DNA of 64,000 nucleotides, taken from positions 22,759-86,758 of IMG/VR virus record IMGVR_UViG_3300017991_002192; one strand, 5' to 3'. Shown here piece by piece: positions 34,895 through 42,802 of this stretch. How positions within the stretch are numbered: position 1 is the first letter of the stretch; every line of letters starts with the position of its first letter. A program made the position numbers and the translations under genes. The notes below the pieces were generated by a model. The model saw only the letters and a program-made list of their open reading frames with translations, searched no databases and was not told the DNA's origin. The stretch is from a virus.

Positions 34895-35445
34895 CAAACA
34901 ACACCTTTGTCAATGCTCGCATCCAGAAACACCCGAGGAATCCGGGCCATCGTCTGCAACGACCGCAAACCGATGTGGACTATAGCACAGTCGTCCAAGA
35001 TCAGAAGCACCTCTCCGTCCAAACCACGATACTTACCTTCGGTCACATGAACCTTCATGCCAGGTGAGATATCTGACGCAATACGCTCCATCAATTGTCG
35101 ACGCAAACTCTGTATTTCAATATCCGCAATCGTACTCAGAACCTTCACACCGGAGGGTGAGATTGCAGACATGACCTTTGAAACTAGCTTCGTGTCACTC
35201 TCCAATTTGAAATAGTCTACTTCGTCCAACCCCGAAGCTATGAAAGCATATCCTTCCATTAGGTGGATGGTGATTTGCTTGCCGCCTTTGGCGTAGACCT
35301 TCGCTGGCACGAACACGGGCCAGTCCTCATCTACGCCCAGAGCTTCACGGATATCGGTGACCAGAGACCCGTCTTCGACCTTTTGCTCGCCCTGCTTGGA
35401 TAGCTCAAGAGCCACCCAGGTAACCCGGTCCCTCTGATCTCCCAT
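34894..35445 (-). CDS. NusG-like transcription elongation factor
   Basis: The start at ATG 35445 is inside the end of dnaX; a TTG at 35454 is also possible. The roughly 183-residue protein begins with an NGN-type domain (T-W-V-A-L-E-L-S then V-F-V-P-A-K-V-Y and H-L-M-E-G-Y-A-F-I, matching NusG's conserved G-Y-(V/A)-F). It ends with a KOW motif (I-S-P-G-M-K-V-H-V-T-E-G-K-Y-R-G-L-D-G-E-V). NusG and RfaH bind RNA polymerase and change pausing and termination. Pairing with the sigma-like gene suggests control of late transcription. Confidence 0.75.
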   Translation of the reverse strand: MGDQRDRVTWVALELSKQGEQKVEDGSLVTDIREALGVDEDWPVFVPAKVYAKGGKQITIHLMEGYAFIASGLDEVDYFKLESDTKLVSKVMSAISPSGVKVLSTIADIEIQSLRRQLMERIASDISPGMKVHVTEGKYRGLDGEVLLILDDCAIVHIGLRSLQTMARIPRVFLDASIDKGVV

Positions 35446-36604
35446 TCTCGTCAATCAACTCCCGCAGCCGTTCATCCAAACGCTGCGCAAAGTCTTCGGG
35501 AGACAGAGTAGAGGATTGGCGAGAACCATCTTGCGGAGCGCCTTGCCGGTTAGAACGTGCAGCACGTGGATCACAAAACACACCCGTGGAAGTCACGTAC
35601 CCCTCTACAATACCAGCCTGCTCCTCAGGAGCCGGGTCCGGTAAAGGTTTTTCAGGGGACGGGGAAGGTGCATCTTCGGTCTTTTTCGGTGCAGGCGGAG
35701 CTACGATTTTCGGCTCGGAAGAACCTTCACTCACGGTGGGCTGCACGGCAACAGGAGTCTCGGTCTGCACGATCGTGGCTACCGCTCCAGTCGCCAATTG
35801 ATGAAGTGCAGCCAAATCACAACGCAGCATTGCAGACGAAACCCGGCCCGGACGCTTCGCAAATCTCGACCCGGCTTCAATCAGAAATGCCCCATGGCGA
35901 TCTCCGACTTCTTTGAGTTTGTCCTTGTCCAAAAATGAAGGTACGGTTCCTACTCCCAAATTTGCCAACCGATATGCCAACATTGCCAACTCGGCCAGGT
36001 TGTCGTAGGCAGTGGCCGGGGCGACGTGCTGCAAAAGCCGCTCTATGGCTTCCAGGAGGGCTTTCTGGTCCTTTCCGATGTTCTCCAGAACCTCCAGGTA
36101 GATCGGATTGGCGTCCATCTGGAGATACGAGCGGACGCTCTCAGGACTCACATCCCCGACCATCGAGACCCCCTCGACAGCCTTGATGGCGTCTCGGATG
36201 TGGCACTCCGTGGCCTCGGCTATGAGCATCAGGGCCTCTGGCTGGTGAGGGATCTCTTCAGCGGTGCAGATCTGCCCCAGCCGCTCCGCGATCTGCGCAG
36301 GCGCGCAGGGTCGGATGATGAAGGCGGGAGCGCAGCGGGACAGGACAGCCGGTCGCATCTTCTCGGGCTCCGTCGTCGCGAAGATGCACACGAGCTTCTT
36401 GTCCTGGCTGTTGGGCCGGTTGTCCTCCATCGGCAGAAGCATGGCGTCGAATGCTTGACGACTTAGCTCATGGCAGTTGTGAGCCAGGACAGCATGACAA
36501 CCGTTACCCTCACGTGAATAGGCGAAGAAAGCATGGCTGCCAGCAACAGCAACATCATAAACCTTCCTCTTCCCCGCGAGGATTCGTCGCACGAGCCTAG
36601 CCAC
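35405..36604 (-). CDS. dnaX: DNA polymerase III gamma/tau-like clamp loader, C-terminal piece with split-intein C-half
   Basis: The gene starts at GTG 36604, with GGTGAGG seven bases upstream, overlapping the end of the endonuclease gene. Its first 43 residues are an intein C-terminal fragment. From Cys44 (C-H-E-L-S-R-Q-A-F-D-A-M-L) it is the clamp-loader ATPase continuing after Walker B, with sensor-1 (C-I-F-A-T-T-E-P) and L-S-R-C arginine finger. A Pro-rich linker (about 300-345) precedes a short C-terminal helix. After trans-splicing with the product of 37674-38372 the enzyme would be about 483 residues. It would load the beta clamp (41353-42498) with the delta and delta-prime subunits encoded at the right end. 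Confidence 0.88.
   Translation of the reverse strand: MARLVRRILAGKRKVYDVAVAGSHAFFAYSREGNGCHAVLAHNCHELSRQAFDAMLLPMEDNRPNSQDKKLVCIFATTEPEKMRPAVLSRCAPAFIIRPCAPAQIAERLGQICTAEEIPHQPEALMLIAEATECHIRDAIKAVEGVSMVGDVSPESVRSYLQMDANPIYLEVLENIGKDQKALLEAIERLLQHVAPATAYDNLAELAMLAYRLANLGVGTVPSFLDKDKLKEVGDRHGAFLIEAGSRFAKRPGRVSSAMLRCDLAALHQLATGAVATIVQTETPVAVQPTVSEGSSEPKIVAPPAPKKTEDAPSPSPEKPLPDPAPEEQAGIVEGYVTSTGVFCDPRAARSNRQGAPQDGSRQSSTLSPEDFAQRLDERLRELIDENGRSEGPGYLGGS
36476..36604 (-). other. Split intein, C-terminal half (43 aa) of dnaX
   Basis: Residues 1-43 are M-A-R-L-V-R-R-I-L-A then K-V-Y-D-V-A-V-A-G-S-H-A-F-F-A (block F) and V-L-A-H-N (block G) before Cys+1. The size matches known intein C-halves. The piece has its own start codon and ribosome-binding site. 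Confidence 0.9.
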
Positions 36605-37664
36605 AAGCGCACCTCACCTTGTACCGCATCGAATCAGGAACGAAAGGCCGAACAGCTTTGACCAGGCTTTCAGCGTCGCTCCGAGGAACATACAGATACC
36701 AATACCCCCGAGCCTTAGCCTTGACTACCTGAAGATAGCCACGACTACGAAACCACCCAACCATCAAATCATGTTCCTGCTCCGAAAAGGCTTCAGTGTG
36801 AAAAGCTGCGTGAGACAGCTTTTTGTTACTGAAAGAAACCGATCCGTCATCCATGAACCAGTACGCCAAAGCTCTGTCATCGATCTCATCTAGCCATCGG
36901 CCGGTGACCCGCTTTGGGCCGCCACCGGGCCGGACAAGCTCGTAGATCTCCCCCAAGGCTACCGCGCAAGAGGAGGAGGCTTGAATTCCAAGATTGTCTG
37001 TGTATCCGCTTGTCTGCGTCTCTTGCCACCACCAAGACAATCGCTCTAACACTCGGATCTTGTGTAGTGTGTACTCACGTTGAGAAATCCCATGCGTGAA
37101 TTGCAAACGCGGTGTTTTACACGGCACAGAAATTGACACATCACCCAAAAGCACACCAAGAACCACGCTGCGCTCTATCGAGTTAAGCCTCTGTAACCCC
37201 GACCGACGATGTGCATGTCCTGGGTAATGCTTCGCATCCGGCAAACGAGCACGCATCTGATCCGGCGTTCGGTGAAGACGCAACCCACACCCACAAGCGC
37301 AAAGGGGCGCCCGAGCATTCCATTCAGCCGCTCGTTTCTCCCAATCCACCACCGGACCCGGAGTCATGCGAGCGGCGTGTTGTCGATCCCGTACCTTTCT
37401 AGGTTGTCCTCGCTCATCAACAGCCTCGATCAATTCTCCACACCCGCAAGCGCAAGAAATAAGCGGAGCATGCCCCGGACGATATTTAGGTAGCCATACA
37501 TTGCGCTGGGCGCCTTGCGCTTTGAGCCACTCCAAACTAACTCGAATTGGCTCAGCACAACCACAAGCACACAACTTTCCTCGCCGCAGCAGAAGCTCCA
37601 AACGTCTCTCCCAATAGGCGTCACTTCCTCTTGGATGGGGATTTTTTGTCATCGCATCCAACAT
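36597..37664 (-). CDS. Free-standing LAGLIDADG homing endonuclease between the dnaX halves
   Basis: ATG 37664 is preceded by GAGG at seven bases; the protein has 355 residues. Three modules of the form C-A-C-G-C-x-x-x followed by H about 25-30 residues on occupy residues 32-145 and look like zinc-binding DNA-recognition units. Then come V-V-L-G-V-L-L-G-D and L-A-Y-W-F-M-D-D-G, two LAGLIDADG helices, so it is probably a monomeric homing endonuclease. It sits exactly where an endonuclease domain would lie inside an unbroken intein, but it is separated from the N-half by a TGA (37676-37674) and from the C-half by a frame change. It would cut intein-less dnaX alleles to spread the cassette. Confidence 0.85.
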   Translation of the reverse strand: MLDAMTKNPHPRGSDAYWERRLELLLRRGKLCACGCAEPIRVSLEWLKAQGAQRNVWLPKYRPGHAPLISCACGCGELIEAVDERGQPRKVRDRQHAARMTPGPVVDWEKRAAEWNARAPLCACGCGLRLHRTPDQMRARLPDAKHYPGHAHRRSGLQRLNSIERSVVLGVLLGDVSISVPCKTPRLQFTHGISQREYTLHKIRVLERLSWWWQETQTSGYTDNLGIQASSSCAVALGEIYELVRPGGGPKRVTGRWLDEIDDRALAYWFMDDGSVSFSNKKLSHAAFHTEAFSEQEHDLMVGWFRSRGYLQVVKAKARGYWYLYVPRSDAESLVKAVRPFVPDSMRYKVRCACG

Positions 37665-37673
37665 ATCACGACC

Positions 37674-38372
37674 TCAGCGTCGAGCAAACGACGCATTAGC
37701 GGCTTCGCAAACATCATCGCCATCCGTCAAGTCCGAAGCGGCAACCCATCCTCGATTCCTCGTGAATATCTCCTGGTCGGTCGTAACAGTTAACACAACA
37801 CCATTATCAAATTCCAACATCACACAGTCGCGTTCATCTTCGATGTCATGCCAATCAGTAACCGGCCTCCAACAATGGTCACCAGTAACCGGATCTAGCG
37901 AGGCAACCAAACCCATGTATCTCTCTTCCACAAGGTCTTTGATGCTCCGCGCGCCGTCCGGCGTCAAAAGCATCGTGTCCTCAGTAAAGCACTCATCGAA
38001 GAGATAGATCTTCTGCTTGCCCGAGAACGTCGAATAGTCCAGATCTTGGATAAGCTTGGCAACGTCCGCTTTGCCACTGTTGGTGGCGGCATCAACTTCG
38101 ATGAAGCACTCGTGCGAGCCGGGCTTGTCGAGCATCACCTTGCACGAATGACACTCGTCACATGGCTCCCCCTTCTGAGGATTAGCACACAGCAACGCTC
38201 GGGCGAGAATGCGAGCAAGGGTCGTCTTTCCTGCGCCAAACGGACCGCCGAAGAGGTAGCTCTGACAGAACCCATGTCCCGTGCTCACGAATTGGCGCAG
38301 CACCGCGACAGTGCCTTCTTGCCCGAGCACTTCCTTGTACTTCATTGGCCTGTATTTGGTATCGAGACTCAT
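37674..38372 (-). CDS. dnaX: DNA polymerase III gamma/tau-like clamp loader, N-terminal piece with split-intein N-half
   Basis: I choose ATG 38372 (M-S-L-D-T-K-Y-R-P), overlapping the stop of a 40-codon gene as ATGA. K-Y-R-P-M-K-Y-K-E-V-L-G-Q is the standard DnaX opening. Walker A is G-G-P-F-G-A-G-K-T-T (about 38-47). The zinc module C-A-N ... C-D-E-C-H-S-C follows. The extein stops at Y-L-F-D-E, the Walker B site, then Cys128 starts the intein N-half. The piece cannot be an active ATPase alone, because sensor and arginine-finger parts are encoded at 35405-36604. Confidence 0.9.
   Translation of the reverse strand: MSLDTKYRPMKYKEVLGQEGTVAVLRQFVSTGHGFCQSYLFGGPFGAGKTTLARILARALLCANPQKGEPCDECHSCKVMLDKPGSHECFIEVDAATNSGKADVAKLIQDLDYSTFSGKQKIYLFDECFTEDTMLLTPDGARSIKDLVEERYMGLVASLDPVTGDHCWRPVTDWHDIEDERDCVMLEFDNGVVLTVTTDQEIFTRNRGWVAASDLTDGDDVCEAANASFARR
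37677..37991 (-). other. Split intein, N-terminal half (105 aa) of dnaX
   Basis: It starts C-F-T-E-D-T-M-L-L-T-P-D-G (block A) and includes V-L-T-V-T-T-D-Q-E-I-F-T (block B, although His of the usual T-x-x-H is replaced by Gln in T-D-Q-E) and W-V-A-A-S-D-L-T-D-G-D. It ends at a TGA. The length of about 100 residues matches natural split-intein N-halves. The missing block-B His deserves attention. Confidence 0.9.
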
Positions 38373-38491
38373 CCTTCCGGCCGTGTGGTCTCCTCTACGC
38401 GACGTAGCACCCAAGCTACCCCATCATGAAACCCATCTGTATACCCGTCTGTGGCGATCACTTCTTCCGCCGGGATCGCGTGCTGATGCAT
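38369..38491 (-). CDS. Small protein of 40 residues upstream of dnaX
   Basis: ATG 38491 lies one base after the stop of 38493-38990, and the TGA overlaps the dnaX start as ATGA, so the reading frame fills the gap exactly. The product reads M-H-Q-H-A-I-P-A-E-E-V-I-A-T-D-G and ends R-R-V-E-E-T-T-R-P-E-G. GGAGTAGG from the preceding gene could act as its ribosome site. There is no recognisable domain. The perfect fit suggests translational coupling into dnaX. Confidence 0.55.
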   Translation of the reverse strand: MHQHAIPAEEVIATDGYTDGFHDGVAWVLRRVEETTRPEG

Positions 38492-38492
38492 C

Positions 38493-38990
38493 CTACTCCT
38501 CCTCCTCCTCCATCGTCTCCTCTTCCTCCTCCGCGCCGAACATCTGCTCCACCAACGTCTTGGCCTTCGGGTTCTGTGCAGGACGCCACAAGCCCCAGCG
38601 CTCTACCTCATCCCGATACCCCACGAAGTCCGGTGGCTTGACGCCATACGTGATGCCACCTTGCTGGCTCACGTCTGCGACCATGGCACACAGATGGTGA
38701 TCAAGGAGCGCAGTCTTTTGCTTGTCGGAGAGTGGCTTCCAGTAGTCGTGCCCTAGCTCGATGATGAATGTGATCTTGCGCTTGTTCTCCGTCACCAACC
38801 CGGCGGCCAGCAGCAGGGGCGCCTTCTTGGTCTTGCCCGCCACAGCCACGCCTCCCGGCGTTGATGCCTTCTCCTTGAAATACACGAAGATCTGGTCTTT
38901 CACATCGGATAGATGCGGATGGTACTTGCCAATCAGCATCTTCAGCGCTTTGTAGACATCGTTTCCTGCTTCAAAGATCTCCTGAGACAT
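38493..38990 (-). CDS. Putative phage metallopeptidase-fold protein, active site altered
   Basis: ATG 38990 has GGGAG upstream; the longer frame runs into the primase gene. The 165-residue protein resembles the phage metallopeptidase family: an N-terminal helix, Y-H-P-H-L-S-D-V, then P-L-L-L-A-A and F-I-I-E-L-G-H-D-Y-W before L-S-D-K-Q-K-T-A-L-L-D-H. Where the family has D-H-E-L-x-H this protein has D-H-H-L-C-A-M, so the Glu and the second His are gone and catalysis is doubtful. The C-terminus is a poly-Glu tail. Family membership is from memory of the pattern. Confidence 0.6.
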   Translation of the reverse strand: MSQEIFEAGNDVYKALKMLIGKYHPHLSDVKDQIFVYFKEKASTPGGVAVAGKTKKAPLLLAAGLVTENKRKITFIIELGHDYWKPLSDKQKTALLDHHLCAMVADVSQQGGITYGVKPPDFVGYRDEVERWGLWRPAQNPKAKTLVEQMFGAEEEEETMEEEEE

Positions 38991-39001
38991 GGCTGCTCCC
39001 G

Positions 39002-39679
39002 TCAGTTGTGGTAAGGAAACTCGCGACGCATGGCCTCTGCGCCGCCTCGATCCCAAATCTTACCTGGGTCATCCTCTGCTCTACCGTAAGCAATCTCCCG
39101 GCATGAGACTCCGCGACCCTGAAGGTTCGCGAGAGCCTCTTGTGATCCTTTACGCCCTGCGGCATCCCGATCGAACACGAGATTGACGTGCTTGCAGAAC
39201 CGCCGGAGAAACTCCACCTGGCTATAGACGAGACGCGCAGGCCCCGCTCCTAGTACAGGCTCGTCCGGCAACGCGTGCTGTAGCGCGAACACATCGAAGG
39301 CTCCCTCCACGATCCACGGATCTCGACCGTCCCAGATCTTGTCCATCGCCACCTGGAGCCCAACCCAGCACACGCACCAAGGCCGGTCTCCGATCAGCCA
39401 ACGAAGGACCGCCTTCTCACCTATAGATCGGCTGTCCCATCCCAGAAGAACCCCGCGAGGGCTCCGCAGCGGGATGATGATGCGGTCATTGAAAACCTCG
39501 CCGTGCTCGCCAAGACGCTTCCGAAAGTCCTCATCTGGAGCGGACTCTGCTGGTGCCGTCCAGGTCGTGATCCCCCACTCCTCGATGGTCTCTGGCTTCG
39601 CCCCGCGCGCCAAGAGGTAACCTCTCGCCTCCTGCGACAGCACACACTGCGCCAGGGCTTCCTCGACCCACTCTCTCAT
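39002..39679 (-). CDS. DnaG-type primase, TOPRIM catalytic part
   Basis: The 225-residue protein lacks the N-terminal zinc domain and C-terminal helicase-binding domain of DnaG. It has Y-L-L-A-R-G-A-K-P-E-T-I, R-I-I-I-P-L-R-S-P-R-G and the TOPRIM core: E125 in W-I-V-E-G-A-F-D and D170/D172 in V-F-D-R-D-A-A-G-R. These residues hold metal for RNA primer synthesis. D-D-P-G-K-I-W near the end matches DnaG. It could work with another primase or helicase part outside the window. The ATGA overlap with 39676-40212 shows it is read in the same unit. Confidence 0.85.
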   Translation of the reverse strand: MREWVEEALAQCVLSQEARGYLLARGAKPETIEEWGITTWTAPAESAPDEDFRKRLGEHGEVFNDRIIIPLRSPRGVLLGWDSRSIGEKAVLRWLIGDRPWCVCWVGLQVAMDKIWDGRDPWIVEGAFDVFALQHALPDEPVLGAGPARLVYSQVEFLRRFCKHVNLVFDRDAAGRKGSQEALANLQGRGVSCREIAYGRAEDDPGKIWDRGGAEAMRREFPYHN

Positions 39680-40212
39680 CTCTTCACTACTGCGATTCCC
39701 CGAAGCGGATTGTGGACCACGACAATGACGTGTCCCGTGCTCATCTGTCCCATATCACCCACGAATGACCGGTCCTTCGGGAGCAGCACCAAGTGCCCCT
39801 CCGGCACCCACTCTTTGACGTAGGTGTTCACCTCTTCCAGATACGTTTCCTTCACGTCCGATGCGACCAGGGCTTCCACATCATCGAAACTGTAGGCTTT
39901 GAGGTAAGCCAACGCCGCCTGCACACCCTCGATCGTGAGAGGATGTATGTTGCCTACCTCCTTCTCTTCCCCTGCCCGAACGACCTCTTCGATGATCTTG
40001 GTGCGCAGCGTCAGATCCTTGCGCGGGCAGGCACGAATCTTCTCTCGGTTGTTTGCCTTGTGGACCCACACGAGCGGGAACGGGGCTCCTTCCCGAGCCG
40101 AAACCAGGAAGGGCGCACTCTCGGGATCGACAGGAACCTCCATGATTCGAGGAGGGACTTTCGCTTGCTTGAGCAAGCCATCCCAATTGTGAACCATCAA
40201 CAGATCACTCAT
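39676..40212 (-). CDS. Hypothetical protein in the replication block
   Basis: ATG 40212 lies inside the end of the upstream gene (8-base overlap) and the stop overlaps the primase start. The 178-residue protein is alpha/beta, with F-P-L-V-W-V-H-K-A-N-N-R-E and a helical middle (L-T-I-E-G-V-Q-A-A-L-A-Y-L). The end (H-V-I-V-V-V-H-N-P-L-R-G-I-A-V-V-K) is strongly beta. No known motif. Coupling to primase and clamp genes suggests a role in replication. Confidence 0.6.
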   Translation of the reverse strand: MSDLLMVHNWDGLLKQAKVPPRIMEVPVDPESAPFLVSAREGAPFPLVWVHKANNREKIRACPRKDLTLRTKIIEEVVRAGEEKEVGNIHPLTIEGVQAALAYLKAYSFDDVEALVASDVKETYLEEVNTYVKEWVPEGHLVLLPKDRSFVGDMGQMSTGHVIVVVHNPLRGIAVVKR

Positions 40213-40699
40213 TGGGTTCCTCCGCCAATGGTTCTTCCGGCAGCTCCTCTGGCTCCTCTTTGCCAACCAAGTCCAAGACACTGTGCTCGGGTTTCGCCTT
40301 GGGCTGCTCGCCCAGAACCCACGTCAACGCTGCAATGTCGGGATAGTGCTTAGCAACCCATCCGATCTCTACGGGCGTCCCGTCTAGACCAAGCAGCGAC
40401 GCGAACATCTCCTTGAGATCCTCCGCCGTGTTCTGGCACTTAAAATACGGACACTGCTGCGCCTGCGAAGCGCCATCGAACGCATCGTCACAGATGGTGT
40501 TGTTCCACGCAGAGCGATCTGCGATTTGGAAGAGGCACACGTGAACCGTCTCCCTGGCGCTCGTCTTACGCGGAAACTTCACAGGAGCGTTGTAGGCGCA
40601 GTTGCACGGTCGTCTCTTGAGCCCTTCCTCGATGAACCTCTTACGATGCCGAAACACCACCTGGCCCAGCTTGTGCTTGATGGCTCCGGGCTTCATCAT
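40205..40699 (-). CDS. Hypothetical cysteine-cluster protein
   Basis: The 164-residue protein begins M-M-K-P-G-A-I-K-H-K-L-G and has six cysteines: R-R-P-C-N-C-A-Y-N, V-C-L-F, I-C-D-D, and Q-C-P-Y-F-K-C. These are suited to zinc or an iron-sulfur cluster. The C-terminal 35 residues are acidic and Pro/Glu-rich. It overlaps the neighbouring genes on both sides within the recombination/replication operon. I know no named family. Confidence 0.62.
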   Translation of the reverse strand: MMKPGAIKHKLGQVVFRHRKRFIEEGLKRRPCNCAYNAPVKFPRKTSARETVHVCLFQIADRSAWNNTICDDAFDGASQAQQCPYFKCQNTAEDLKEMFASLLGLDGTPVEIGWVAKHYPDIAALTWVLGEQPKAKPEHSVLDLVGKEEPEELPEEPLAEEPNE

Positions 40700-41349
40700 T
40701 GGCGTCGTTCCTTGAATTTGACGCTACCATCGGCCTGCACATCAACAACGTAGGCTTTCTCAGCCGCATCGATGAGCAACGGATCGTGGCTCACGGCAAG
40801 AACATCCATACCGCCAGGAATGCGATTGCACAAAGTCCTCAGGAACGTCGCCATGCGGTCCACGTAGAGCTTGGCGATGGCTCCTAACGTCTCATCCAAC
40901 ACAAGCAACGGCCGCAAGCCCCGACGCATAATCACGATGATGCGCAGCAACACGGACTCGACGGTGCTTATAGAGCCGCCAAAGAAGTCCACATCGGCGC
41001 CCTTAACCACCTCTCCGTCCGGCTTGCGGTCTACCGTCATCAGATCAACGGAGACCTTACCTCGTGAAGACGTGACATCGGCCTCCAGGCTCACGTCCTT
41101 GTCGGGGAAAATCTCCTGCAAGCCCTCCGTCTGGAGCTTTGTCACGGCTTCGACGCCCTCCGTCACCTCCGCGTCCACCAACGTCCGAAGCAACTCAGCT
41201 ACCAACAGAAGCAACGCTTCCTCGTTTGTCAGGTCCCGAATCTCCTGCTGATTGGTCTTGTTCCGGCGCTGAAGCGCATCGCGAAAGCCGATCGCCTGAT
41301 CGGCTTTCGATCGAAGGGAGCCAATAGACGGAAGCTCAGAAAGCACCAT
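40696..41349 (-). CDS. SbcC/Rad50-like ATPase, C-terminal half
   Basis: The 217-residue protein has a short helical lead, then D-F-F-G-G-S-I-S-T-V-E-S-V-L-L-R (a degenerate ABC signature), Walker B L-L-V-L-D-E-T-L-G and A-V-S-H-D (switch His). There is no Walker A. The matching N-terminal half with Walker A and zinc hook is 46611-47870, about 5 kb upstream. Together they would form one ABC-type head on two chains, acting with the SbcD-like nuclease (43859-44845) on DNA ends. The frame starts directly after the clamp gene. Confidence 0.75.
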   Translation of the reverse strand: MVLSELPSIGSLRSKADQAIGFRDALQRRNKTNQQEIRDLTNEEALLLLVAELLRTLVDAEVTEGVEAVTKLQTEGLQEIFPDKDVSLEADVTSSRGKVSVDLMTVDRKPDGEVVKGADVDFFGGSISTVESVLLRIIVIMRRGLRPLLVLDETLGAIAKLYVDRMATFLRTLCNRIPGGMDVLAVSHDPLLIDAAEKAYVVDVQADGSVKFKERRQ

Positions 41350-41352
41350 CGG

Positions 41353-42498
41353 TCACGGTATCCACACTAAGATCGTGAGATACTTGTCGCCCTCCCGGTC
41401 CTCCACAAACCGCGTCCAGCCGCCCTCTTCAGCGGGATTGAGCCCAAACTTGAGCACGTTACCGCCTCTGTACGAGGACAAGATTCGCTGAAGATAGGGA
41501 TACTCCACATCCCAGCCGTTCTTCGGGAGCCCAACCTCCACACCATCCTTGGAACCGTACTCAGGACATTCGAGATCCAACGTAACCGTCGCCCCAGAAT
41601 CGGCTGTCATGGACGTGACAACCTTCTGTGCTGTGGGATCGAAGTTGAACGTGATCTTGAGATCTTCTTTCGCAGCGCTCGCCGAAAGCTGCTGAATCGC
41701 TCGATCCAGGTCTTTGGTACCCACTTCCCACCAATGCGCATCCTCGACTTCCTCGATGTCCTCCAACTCCAGAAACGCCGTGGTAGGGCGCCCCACGCTG
41801 AGCACTCCCCCATCATCTCGACGGAGAAATAGCGACCGCTTGTGCTCCAGCACTTCCAGCTTGTCATCTCCTGCCAACAGCAGGAACGAAAGCACCGAAG
41901 GAATGTCTTTGCCATGGATGCGCAGGTTGGAATTCCCTAGCTCCTCCAGTGAAACGATCGTCAACGCAGCCGTATCGGTTGCCCACAACGACCCGTCTTT
42001 GGCTTCGGTGACGGCCATCTCTGGCCGTGTCGTGTCGGCTGCCGAAATGAACGACTTGACGTGAGACAGGGCAGCGTGAAGCCGCCGCGCCTCGATGGTC
42101 ATGGTCTTCTTCGCGCCTTTGAGCGTCTTGTCCCAGAAGGGGAAGGAAGATGGATCGAGAGAACGGAATTGCACGGTGCCAGATGGAGCGGTCGCAGAGA
42201 CAACACCACCATCTAGCTCCAGAACCACCGCGGCGTCGTCTACTGCCTTGAGCCATTGCTGTAGTCGCCAGGATTCGATCGTGAAAGCGTCGGGCGCGTC
42301 CTCTCCGTCATCCACTGAAGCGTTGCAGATGAGTGGAATGCTCGCTCCAAGACGACCATTGTAAGACAGAATGCTCGTCTGATCGTCCTTGGTCCGAAAC
42401 ACGAAATGGGTCGTGAGATCGCTGCCGCTTCCCGAGGTTCCGATCGACACAACCTGCAATGCGTTTTCCAGATCACTCTTCGCTACTTCGATCTTCAT
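41353..42498 (-). CDS. dnaN: DNA polymerase III beta sliding clamp
   Basis: I take ATG 42498 (M-K-I-E-V-A-K-S-D-L-E-N-A-L), inside the end of the preceding gene. The 381-residue length suits a beta clamp of three repeated folds. Signature pieces are D-A-F-T-I-E-S-W-R-L-Q-Q-W-L, E-A-R-R-L-H-A-A-L-S-H-V and T-E-A-K-D-G-S-L-W-A-T-D-T-A-A-L. The ring would tether a polymerase to DNA and be loaded by the phage clamp loader. Phages more often use T4-type clamps, so a bacterial-style clamp with its own loader is notable. Identification is by pattern. Confidence 0.75.
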   Translation of the reverse strand: MKIEVAKSDLENALQVVSIGTSGSGSDLTTHFVFRTKDDQTSILSYNGRLGASIPLICNASVDDGEDAPDAFTIESWRLQQWLKAVDDAAVVLELDGGVVSATAPSGTVQFRSLDPSSFPFWDKTLKGAKKTMTIEARRLHAALSHVKSFISAADTTRPEMAVTEAKDGSLWATDTAALTIVSLEELGNSNLRIHGKDIPSVLSFLLLAGDDKLEVLEHKRSLFLRRDDGGVLSVGRPTTAFLELEDIEEVEDAHWWEVGTKDLDRAIQQLSASAAKEDLKITFNFDPTAQKVVTSMTADSGATVTLDLECPEYGSKDGVEVGLPKNGWDVEYPYLQRILSSYRGGNVLKFGLNPAEEGGWTRFVEDREGDKYLTILVWIP

Positions 42499-42787
42499 TA
42501 GCTTCTTCTCCGTCTGCGTCACCGAGGAAAGGAGCAAGCTGCTCCTCAAGATCTTCAATGTCCCGCTCCAGGTCCGAGACCAACTGCTCGTATCGCGTCT
42601 CCAGTTTCTCGATGTAGCCATCGATATCATCTGGATCGACCTTGCGACTACGGCAGGCTTCTTCGGCCGCCTTCAGATTCGACTCGGCTGCCTCTTTCTT
42701 GCCTTTGATGCGTTCGATGTGCGCCAGAATCTCGGTACGACGCCGAATCGCATCTTCCAGACGTTGGTCGGTCGTGGTCTCTGGCAT
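42473..42787 (-). CDS. Small coiled-coil protein
   Basis: The 104-residue protein is almost entirely one helix with heptad-like spacing (R-L-E-D-A-I-R-R-R-T-E-I-L-A-H-I to D-I-E-D-L-E-E-Q-L), ending in an acidic tail. It has no catalytic motif. It lies between the RecB-like nuclease and the clamp and overlaps the latter. It might be an adaptor of the recombination complex. Unassigned. Confidence 0.6.
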   Translation of the reverse strand: MPETTTDQRLEDAIRRRTEILAHIERIKGKKEAAESNLKAAEEACRSRKVDPDDIDGYIEKLETRYEQLVSDLERDIEDLEEQLAPFLGDADGEEANEDRSSEE

Positions 42788-42802
42788 GGGAAACCTGTAG
42801 CC

